A stretch of 11,745 nt of DNA from Mycobacterium sp. (GTDB lineage Bacteria; Actinomycetota; Actinomycetes; Mycobacteriales; Mycobacteriaceae): the NCBI GenBank assembly GCA_025965815.1, contig JAOPWF010000348.1:1-11745 (forward strand). Direction: 5' to 3'. Made by a program: the position numbers and the translations under genes. Under the pieces are notes generated by a model. It searched no databases. It had not been told where the DNA came from and saw only the letters and a program-made list of their open reading frames with translations. Shown piece after piece: positions 6,964 through 11,745 of the stretch (its first letter is position 1; the number at the start of each line of letters is the position of its first letter).

Positions 6964-7722
6964 GTGCTCATCGGTTCGCATGTAGGCCGCGAAGACCCAC
7001 TCGCCCACGCCGAAGCGGAGGATGCCGACGTGGTGCAGTTCTTCCTCGGCGACCCGCAGAGCTGGAAGGCGCCGAAGCCCCGCGACGACGCCGCCCGCCT
7101 GCGGGAGTCGTCGGTACCGCTGTTCGTCCACGCGCCCTACCTCATCAACGTGGCGTCGGCCAACAATCGGGTCCGTATCCCGTCCCGCAAGATCCTGCAG
7201 CAGACCTGCGACGCCGCAGCCAAGATCGCGGCCAGGGCGGTCATCGTCCACGGCGGCCACGTCACCGAGGACGACGACCTCGACGCCGGATTCGAACGGT
7301 GGCGCAAGGCCCTCGACCAGCTCGAGACCGAGGTGCCCGTCTACCTGGAGAACACCGCGGGCGGCGACCACGCCATCGCCCGCCATTTCGACACCATCGC
7401 CCGGCTGTGGGATCACATCGGCGACCAGGGCATCGGGTTCTGCCTCGACACCTGCCACGCCTGGGCGGCCGGTGAGGGATTGGTAGATGCTGTCGAGCGC
7501 ATCAAGGGCATCACCGGCCGCATCGACCTGATCCACTGCAACGACTCGAAGGACCCGGCGGGATCCGGCCGGGATCGCCACGCCAACCTCGGCTCCGGCG
7601 AGATCGACGTCGGCCTGCTGGTAGCGGTCGTCGAGGCCGCCGACGCCCCGGTCATCTGCGAGACCGCCGACAAGGGCCGCAAAGACGACATCGCGTTACT
7701 GCGCCACCGCACCGGCGGCTAG
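6964..7722 (+). CDS. nfo: Deoxyribonuclease IV (endonuclease IV, AP endonuclease family 2)
   Basis: Base-excision-repair enzyme that cuts DNA 5' to abasic sites and trims damaged 3' ends, 252 residues with a TIM-barrel fold. All nine ligands of the trinuclear zinc site of E. coli Nfo have counterparts: H56 (HAPY), H96 (HGGH), E129 (LENTAGG), D162 and H165 (LDTCHAWA), H191 (HCNDSK), D204 and H206 ([11 protein letters not shown]), and E233 (CETAD). It is shorter than the roughly 285-residue E. coli enzyme, as is usual in actinobacteria. GTG at 6964 opens with LIGSHVG, the conserved first strand, and lies seven bases after TAGACT, so the mRNA is probably leaderless. It is divergent from the kinase (59-bp gap) and converges on the DUF1345 gene with 9 bp between stops. 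The neighbours suggest no functional link to the polyol genes. Confidence 0.96.
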   Translation: MLIGSHVGREDPLAHAEAEDADVVQFFLGDPQSWKAPKPRDDAARLRESSVPLFVHAPYLINVASANNRVRIPSRKILQQTCDAAAKIAARAVIVHGGHVTEDDDLDAGFERWRKALDQLETEVPVYLENTAGGDHAIARHFDTIARLWDHIGDQGIGFCLDTCHAWAAGEGLVDAVERIKGITGRIDLIHCNDSKDPAGSGRDRHANLGSGEIDVGLLVAVVEAADAPVICETADKGRKDDIALLRHRTGG

Positions 7723-7731
7723 TCAGGCATA

Positions 7732-8349
7732 TCAGCCGTTGGCGTTGCCGAGGCCGACGACCAGGTTGATCGTGATGGCCAGGACCACGGCGCCGAGCAG
7801 GTAGGACAGCATCGCCTGGCGCAACGCCGTCACGCGGATGATCCGGCTCTGCAGATCGGTGTCGGAAACCTGGTAGGTCATTCCGATGGTGAACGCCAGA
7901 TAGGCGAAATCGACGTATGCCGGCGTCTCGTCCTGATTGAAATCGACGCCGCCCACTGGAACGAGGTAATAGAGCCGGGCGTAGCGCACCGTGAAGACGG
8001 TGTGCACCGTGAACCAGGCCGCGGCGACGCTCCCGATCCCGACGACCGCCGCGCTGTCGCCGCCGCCCTTCTGGGCCTCCGCGACCAGGAGGTAACCCAC
8101 CCCGGCCAGGCTCGCCACGCTGGCCGAGACGATGATCAGGTCGGTCATCGCCCGGGTCGGGTCCTCCCGTGTCGCGTGCGCCGCTGTCCGCTCGGCAGTC
8201 ATCCTGCCGATGACCGACCAGGTCCAAATCAGAAACACCGTCGCCGCAGCGATCCAGCCCGCAGCCGGTGCATACCCCCAACCGGCAGATCCTCCGACCA
8301 CTACGGCGACCACCACGCCCACTGAAACGGCGACAACCGCCCGGACCAC
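7732..8349 (-). CDS. DUF1345 family integral membrane protein
   Basis: Predicted multi-pass membrane protein of about 205 residues with no established function. Hydrophobic segments lie near residues 3-24, 28-45, 70-90, 98-115, 135-155 and 180-200. The family's C-terminal pattern is clear: a YVDFAYLAFTIGMTYQVSD segment followed by R-x-x-ALRQAMLSYLLG. The frame is open far upstream, to 8856, but that part overlaps the ABM gene and does not look like protein. GTG at 8349 was chosen because GGGAAGG lies seven bases upstream; GTG at 8379 or 8388 would add 10-13 residues and cannot be excluded. It lies 113 bp downstream of the ABM gene on the same strand and may be co-transcribed with it. Assignment to DUF1345 (COG4291) is by motif memory. 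Confidence 0.82.
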   Translation of the reverse strand: MVRAVVAVSVGVVVAVVVGGSAGWGYAPAAGWIAAATVFLIWTWSVIGRMTAERTAAHATREDPTRAMTDLIIVSASVASLAGVGYLLVAEAQKGGGDSAAVVGIGSVAAAWFTVHTVFTVRYARLYYLVPVGGVDFNQDETPAYVDFAYLAFTIGMTYQVSDTDLQSRIIRVTALRQAMLSYLLGAVVLAITINLVVGLGNANG

Positions 8350-8462
8350 GACCGGACCTTCCCGACTCAGCCATCCCACTGTCGCCACAGATGGAGTCAA
8401 GCACCCGCGAGCAGCAACCACTCCTACGCCACGCCGCCACCTCGCGGCTGGGGTCAGGACCG

Positions 8463-8759
8463 CTACACCTTGTCCGCCAGGACGTCGGCGGGGATGATCT
8501 CCGGCGCCTTGCTGAACAGTTCGCCGCCGCGCTCGGCCAGCGCCTTGGCGACCTGGCCGTTGAGGTGGGCCTGGCGGGCATCGTCGTCGGGGAACGCATC
8601 GAAGATGGCGAATGTGCCCGGACTGAACTGGACGGCGAACCAGGCCTGGGTACCCGGCTCCTGCTGCACGATCGGAAGCGCTGAGCGCAGAAATTCCGCC
8701 ACGTCGGCTTCTTTGCCCGGCTTCGCCTCGAGTTGGACGAACAATGCCTTGGTTGTCAT
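8463..8759 (-). CDS. Small ABM-domain protein, putative quinol monooxygenase-like
   Basis: A 98-residue protein with the antibiotic biosynthesis monooxygenase (ABM) ferredoxin-like fold pattern: an N-terminal strand KALFVQLEAKPGKE, a helix DVAEFLRSALPIVQQEPG, then strands TQAWFAVQFSPGTFAIFDAF and a C-terminal helical part HLNGQVAKALAER. Members include YgiN-type quinol monooxygenases and small stress proteins that act as dimers without cofactor, but many have no known reaction. ATG at 8759 has AGGAGA with a five-base spacer, a strong ribosome site. The length is complete for the family. It is followed on the same strand by the DUF1345 gene. The fold is fairly certain; function is not. Confidence 0.87.
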   Translation of the reverse strand: MTTKALFVQLEAKPGKEADVAEFLRSALPIVQQEPGTQAWFAVQFSPGTFAIFDAFPDDDARQAHLNGQVAKALAERGGELFSKAPEIIPADVLADKV

Positions 8760-8803
8760 CGAGATCTCCTGGTGTCATCGAACAATCGGAGGGCGCCCGC
8801 ATA

Positions 8804-8827
8804 GCCGCTGACTCGTTCAGCAGCGGC
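8804..8827. terminator. Possible hairpin terminator
   Basis: GCCGCT (8804-8809) pairs with AGCGGC (8822-8827); alternatively GCTGA (8807-8811) pairs with TCAGC (8817-8821). It lies 33 bases beyond the stop of the truncated regulator gene and upstream of the ABM gene, where a terminator for the former would sit. The stem is short and no T-tract follows, so this is weak. Confidence 0.3.
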
Positions 8828-8859
8828 GTCCGCCGTCGCGGATACCCCGGAGGCACGGC

Positions 8860-9056
8860 TTAAACAAGTTCGCGAGCAGTGGCCTTGATTTCGGCGATCA
8901 TCCGGTCGCGTTCGGTGGCCGGGAGTCCCTGGTGGAACGGGGCAATCTGCAATTCCCACTGCGCGTCGCCGGCTGCGTTGAAAACCGGTGCGGTGATGAG
9001 GCTGACCGGCACTGTCTCATCGGTGTCATACAGGTCGTAGGCCGAACCGATCAGTT
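8860..9056 (-). pseudogene. 3' remnant of a transcriptional regulator-like gene (IclR-like effector domain)
   Basis: The last 65 or so codons before the TAA at 8862-8860 read as protein, from CELIGSAYDLYDTDETVPVS to the end. The order is a strand-rich part with ITAPVFNAAGD, then WELQIAPF and an amphipathic terminal helix beginning at PATERDRMIAEIK. This resembles the end of the ligand-binding domain of IclR-type regulators. The frame stays open to 9243, but the upstream part is antisense to P450 coding sequence and has no protein character. The DNA-binding half is absent, so the gene is dead or, at best, gives a small fragment. Its broken end meets the broken end of the P450 remnant at about 9056. 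The regulator family is a guess; the truncation is well supported. Confidence 0.5.
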
Positions 9057-9518
9057 CGCACCGCCGACACCACCATGCTGACTCTGGGCAATATTCTGTC
9101 CGCGCTTCACCCATCCCGGCCAACTCGACCTGCTGCGATCGGATCCAGACCGATATGTCCAGATGGCGGTCTGGGAGGGCATGCGCTGGGAGCCGGCCGT
9201 CGGAATGCTGCCGCGGGCCTGCCCCGAAGCGGTGACCTGGCACGGGATCGATATCCGGCCGTGTACCCCCGGCCGGACGAATTCGACATCACCCGCAATG
9301 TGATGCCCACGGTGTCGTTCGGCCAGGCCCCACACAGCTGCATCGGCAACTGGCTCGCGAATACCGAACTCGTCGCGGCTCTGTCCGCACCGCTACAGCG
9401 ACTGCCCGACTTGGCCCTGAAGCCCGAGCATGCTCAGCCCGCAACGGTGACAAGCCAAGTCGGCACCACGCTGCGAGGGCCGGCCGCCGCGCTGCGGGTC
9501 ACATTCGCATCCCGCTAG
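9057..9518 (+). pseudogene. Cytochrome P450 remnant, 5'-truncated with two frameshifts
   Basis: P450 landmarks occur in order but in two frames. Frame A (9063-9105) gives ADTTMLTLGNILSAL, the oxygen-binding I-helix motif. Frame B (9106-9258) gives FTHPGQLDLLRSDPDRY and then VWEGMRW, with the K-helix E-x-x-R at 9175-9186, followed by GMLPRACPEAVTWHGIDI. Frame A returns from about 9252 with YPAVYPRPDEFDITRN and the haem loop FGQAPHSCIG (cysteine codon 9339-9341), ending at TAG 9516-9518. The haem motif has alanine where the family requires glycine two residues after FG. The second shift also lacks roughly a dozen residues normally found before the RDPAVYP-like segment. Everything upstream of the I-helix is missing. 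An ORF from 9075 remains open because the two shifts compensate, but its middle third is out-of-frame sequence. Confidence 0.85.
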
Positions 9519-9743
9519 GCCAACCGCGCCGACGCGCAGTCGCGCTGCTTCTCACCGTCTGACAAGGCCAATTTCCGACGATTTCTTCGTGTTGCGAGGA
9601 TGGGATTGGCTCGGACCAGGCCGGGTACTCGGCCACCGAGGTCGTCCTTCGGCTCCTGAAATCAGGACCGCCGCAAGCCATTTGATCCCGACAAGTGTGG
9701 ACGAACGGCAGGAGCACCCCCACAGACCGAGGAGGAAATCACA

Positions 9744-10301
9744 ATGACCAGTGAGCTGCAAGGCAAGAGGGTCGCCATCCTGGCGGCGGACGGCGTCGAG
9801 AGGGTCGAACTCGAGCAGCCGCGTCAGGCGGTACAAGGCGCCGGCGCGAACACCGAGGTGCTGTCGCTACACATGGGCGAGATCCAGGCACGCAACAACG
9901 ACCTGGATGCCGCAGGCACCTTTTCGGTCGACCGCCTCGTTTCCGATGCATCGGTCGACGAGTATGACGCGTTGCTCCTTCCCGGTGGGACGGTCAACCC
10001 GGACAAACTGCGCATGGACACATCGGCGGTCAGCTTTGTTCGTGACTTCGTCAACTCGGGGAAACCGGTCGGCGTGATCTGCCACGGCCCGTGGTCACTC
10101 GTCGAGGCCGGTGTGGTGCGTGGCCGGACGCTGACGTCGTGGCCCAGCGTGCGCACGGACCTGCGCAACGCGGGGGCGAACGTCATCGACGAGGAAGTCG
10201 TCATGGATGGAAATATCACTTCGAGCCGGTCGCCTAACGACCTGCCGGCGTTCTGCAATGCCGTCGTCGAGCGGTTCGCCGGAACCACGGTGGGCGCCTG
10301 A
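9744..10301 (+). CDS. DJ-1/PfpI family protein (type 1 glutamine amidotransferase-like)
   Basis: A 185-residue intracellular protein of the DJ-1/PfpI superfamily, close in layout to YhbO/PfpI. The nucleophile elbow is VICHGPWSL with C113-H114, and the partner acid is E19 in DGVERVEL, matching E12 of Pyrococcus PfpI. Other conserved stretches are YDALLLPGGTVNPDKLR and GRTLTSWPSVRTDLRNAGA. Members are described as proteases, deglycases or stress chaperones; the exact reaction is disputed and cannot be settled here. ATG at 9744 has GAGGAGG eight bases upstream, a near-perfect ribosome site. The 225 bases before it (9519-9743) show no gene. It converges on the PaiB-type gene across a strong hairpin terminator. 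Confidence 0.93.
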   Translation: MTSELQGKRVAILAADGVERVELEQPRQAVQGAGANTEVLSLHMGEIQARNNDLDAAGTFSVDRLVSDASVDEYDALLLPGGTVNPDKLRMDTSAVSFVRDFVNSGKPVGVICHGPWSLVEAGVVRGRTLTSWPSVRTDLRNAGANVIDEEVVMDGNITSSRSPNDLPAFCNAVVERFAGTTVGA

Positions 10302-10353
10302 GCGGCCGGCAGATCGTCGCCCACTTGGCGGATGGCCGGGTGGGAACTGAGAA

Positions 10354-10394
10354 CCACGGCGAAGCAAGCAGTTGTCTGGCTTGCTTCGCCGTGG
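10354..10394. terminator. Perfect 16-bp hairpin between convergent genes, bidirectional terminator
   Basis: CCACGGCGAAGCAAGC (10354-10369) and GCTTGCTTCGCCGTGG (10379-10394) are perfect reverse complements separated by nine bases. The hairpin begins 53 bases after the DJ-1/PfpI stop and 40 bases from the PaiB-type stop, so it can serve both transcripts. There is no U-tract on either side, as in many mycobacterial terminators. Confidence 0.85.
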
Positions 10395-10433
10395 GCTGTC
10401 ATACCGCCAACACGGAGCGAGCGCCCTGCACGG

Positions 10434-11099
10434 TCACCGGTCTCCCTTTGTGGGAATCCACGTTCCGATCCGGTTGAGGCGACGGCGTTGCTGACCCGCT
10501 GCGGCGGCGTCTCGTCCACGACCCCGGGCAGTCAGCCTGGCGGCCACCGACTGACGATGTTCGACGGGATTGTGGTCGTCGTACTTGAACTTCGCGACAA
10601 CCGACACCACGTGCAACCGCAACCCACGAATTCCCGACAGCAACCGACCGTAGGGGGGCTGTCCGACCGCGACATCGGCATAGTCGGCGTTCGGTTGGAA
10701 ATGTGCGAGTTGTGCTTTGAGAAGGTCGACCTTTCCTTGCGGTTCGTCGACGATCTCTGCACGGCAGGCGAACACCACGGCCGCGTAGTAACTCGTCGGC
10801 ACCCCGTCTTCCTCCGGCCCTCCGGCCTTGGCCCGCCAGGTCGTCGGAATGAACGCGTAGTCGTCCACGACGCTTAGCACGACGTTGGCGTCGCGCTCGA
10901 TCACCGGCCAGATCGGGTTGGGTCTGGCCAGGTGCACTAACAGCGCGGAGTCGTAAGCAGGGCAGAAATGAGTGGGAACGACGGACGGAAAATCGCCGGG
11001 ACCGCCGTTGGCGACGAGTTGCCCGAAGTCATGGCCGTCGGCGATCCAGGTACGCCATTCCGCCTCATCGAGAGCGGCGTCCCACGGGTGAATGAACAT
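10434..11099 (-). CDS. PaiB-type FMN-binding split-barrel protein
   Basis: A 221-residue protein of the FMN-binding negative transcriptional regulator (PaiB) family. The N-terminus MFIHPWDAALDEAEWRTWIA, followed by FGQLVAN and a VVPTHF segment, matches the family's opening pattern. Residues 78-112, with DDYAFIPTTW and VPTSYYAAVVF, match the flavin-barrel region where the family reads Y-I-S-P-S-W then V-P-T-W-N-Y. PaiB of Bacillus subtilis was described as repressing sporulation and protease genes, but most relatives are uncharacterised and may be FMN or haem enzymes. The last 35 residues are arginine-, alanine- and glutamine-rich and look disordered. ATG at 11099 has GAGGAG eight bases upstream, preceded by two small hairpins in the leader. 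It is convergent with the DJ-1/PfpI gene and divergent from the ABC ATPase. Confidence 0.85.
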   Translation of the reverse strand: MFIHPWDAALDEAEWRTWIADGHDFGQLVANGGPGDFPSVVPTHFCPAYDSALLVHLARPNPIWPVIERDANVVLSVVDDYAFIPTTWRAKAGGPEEDGVPTSYYAAVVFACRAEIVDEPQGKVDLLKAQLAHFQPNADYADVAVGQPPYGRLLSGIRGLRLHVVSVVAKFKYDDHNPVEHRQSVAARLTARGRGRDAAAAGQQRRRLNRIGTWIPTKGDR

Positions 11100-11408
11100 G
11101 GTCCGATCTCCTCAGGGTTGGCCCTGCGGTGTCAAGCGGGATGATCCTTGATCCCGCGCCGCGCAGAATTTGGCACATGGATGCACAATGCACGAGGGAT
11201 TCCATTGTCAAGATGTAAATTCGTTGCGGAATCGCTTGCGGAGGTCGTTGAGATCGGAGATGGTTTATCCCGGGGTGAGGCCGACCAGCCTGGGGGCGAG
11301 CCCGCCGAGCAGTGGTTCCGTAAGGGAGCACGAGGAAGGATCGCCCTGACCAACACCGGCACAAAAGCCACAGATCAACAAACGGGACAGGATGGAGCCG
11401 GCCACTCG
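11100..11408. other. 309-bp divergent intergenic region with several dyads
   Basis: The spacer separates the PaiB-type gene (minus) from the ABC ATPase (plus). It holds CAGGG-TTGG-CCCTG (11113-11126) next to the PaiB ribosome site, and a perfect seven-base stem GCGGGAT/ATCCCGC with an eight-base loop (11136-11157). It also has an inverted repeat ACAATG/CATTGT with a 12-base spacer (11185-11190, 11203-11208) and an AT-rich TAAATT (11216-11221) that could be a plus-strand -10. A TTGACA on the minus strand (11135-11130) has no good -10 at the right distance. The ATPase frame is open through part of this stretch, back to an ATG at 11181, but that part shows no protein-like features before about 11346. 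Confidence 0.45.
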
Positions 11409-11745
11409 GTGGGCGAACCCGTCATCGAGATCGACCACGTCACCAAGCGCTTCGCTGACTACGTGGCGGTGGCCGACGCCGACTTCTCGATCGGTTCGGG
11501 CGAGTTCTTCTCCATGCTGGGCCCGTCCGGCTGCGGCAAGACGACGACGCTGCGGATGATCGCCGGCTTCGAAAGCCCCACCGAGGGCGCGATCCGGCTG
11601 AAGGGTGCGGACGTCTCCCGGGTGCCGCCCCACAAACGCAACGTCAACACGGTGTTCCAGCACTACGCCCTGTTCCCCCACATGACCGTGGCCGACAACG
11701 TGGCCTTCGGGCCCCGGAGCCAGCGGCTGGGTGCGCAGGAGACGG
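11409..11745 (+). CDS. ABC transporter ATP-binding protein, PotA type (partial, 3' end off the window)
   Basis: Nucleotide-binding subunit of an ABC importer, most like the spermidine/putrescine PotA group. Visible parts are the N-terminal strand [17 protein letters not shown], Walker [10 protein letters not shown] (38-46 from this start), the following [14 protein letters not shown], and the Q-loop [13 protein letters not shown] with Q84. Walker B, the signature motif and any TOBE domain lie beyond the right edge. The start is uncertain. GTG at 11409 is the nearest standard codon to the conserved domain but has only a weak GGATGGAG 11 bases upstream. A better ribosome site GAGGAAGGA (11332-11340) stands five bases before an in-frame CTG at 11346, which would add 21 residues. 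It is not adjacent to the polyol permeases and, by family, probably serves a polyamine-type importer further right. Confidence 0.9.
   Translation, partial: MGEPVIEIDHVTKRFADYVAVADADFSIGSGEFFSMLGPSGCGKTTTLRMIAGFESPTEGAIRLKGADVSRVPPHKRNVNTVFQHYALFPHMTVADNVAFGPRSQRLGAQET

Noticed and set aside
6829..7581. Minus-strand open frame of 250 codons opposite nfo
   Set aside because: It is antisense to nfo, which keeps all nine metal ligands; the translation has no family features.
8350..8856. N-terminal extension of the DUF1345 gene to a start near 8856
   Set aside because: The extension overlaps the ABM gene in another frame and is low-complexity; a strong ribosome site supports the start at 8349.
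9057..9243. Upstream part of the 127-codon minus-strand frame as a real regulator N-terminus
   Set aside because: This stretch is antisense to P450 coding sequence with recognisable motifs and has no DNA-binding domain.
9552..9836. Minus-strand open frame of 94 codons before and across the DJ-1/PfpI start
   Set aside because: It overlaps the ribosome site and first codons of a clear gene in antisense and has no recognisable features.
11181..11345. ATG 11181 as start of the ABC ATPase
   Set aside because: It would add about 76 residues without domain features to a family that normally begins near the [11 protein letters not shown] strand, and there is no ribosome site before it.
1..11745. 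CRISPR array, tRNA or rRNA genes, insertion sequences
   Set aside because: No regularly spaced repeats, cloverleaf-like segments, rRNA sequence or transposase-like frames were seen by eye on either strand.

Overview
The window is high-GC DNA that reads like a mycobacterium (Mycolicibacterium-type actinobacterium). The reasons are the codon bias, GTG starts, likely leaderless promoters, a 252-residue endonuclease IV of actinobacterial type, and a zinc dehydrogenase that closely resembles, from memory, the erythritol/L-threitol dehydrogenase (EltD) of Mycobacterium smegmatis. No search was run, so the genus is an inference. No RNA genes, CRISPR arrays or insertion sequences were seen.

Region 1 (1-6904) is a polyol uptake and catabolism locus. 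On the minus strand, in transcription order, come a zinc-dependent polyol dehydrogenase (4060-2972), a probable Tat-exported lipoprotein substrate-binding protein (2936-1512), a MalF-type permease (1501-545) and a MalG-type permease that runs off the left edge (540-1). The genes are tightly packed and look translationally coupled. A SorC-family regulator (4222-5241, plus strand) is transcribed divergently. The 161-bp gap between them holds two copies of a 12-bp palindrome, GAACRAATGTTC, 28 bp apart, placed against a good -35/-10 for the operon and a likely leaderless promoter for the regulator. An FGGY-family sugar kinase (6904-5408) converges on the regulator, with a hairpin-rich 166-bp spacer between them. 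The parts suggest import of a polyol, oxidation to a ketose and phosphorylation by the kinase, controlled by the SorC protein. The true substrate is not proven by sequence.

Region 2 (6964-8759) is ordinary chromosome: endonuclease IV (nfo), a DUF1345 membrane protein and a small ABM-fold monooxygenase-like protein.

Region 3 (8860-9518) is a degraded patch. The 3' end of a regulator-like gene (minus) and the 3' half of a cytochrome P450 (plus, two frameshifts, altered haem motif) abut at about 9056. This looks like a single deletion that removed the 5' halves and shared promoter of a divergent gene pair.

Region 4 (9744-11745) holds a DJ-1/PfpI-family protein and a PaiB-type FMN-binding protein that converge on a perfect 16-bp hairpin terminator. 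A 309-bp divergent spacer with several small dyads follows, then the start of a PotA-type ABC ATPase cut by the right edge.

I did not find a clearly unprecedented multi-gene system. The strongest leads are the predicted SorC operator architecture, the compound hairpin at 5284-5361, the deletion scar, and a possible Shine-Dalgarno-sequestering element between the dehydrogenase and binding-protein genes.
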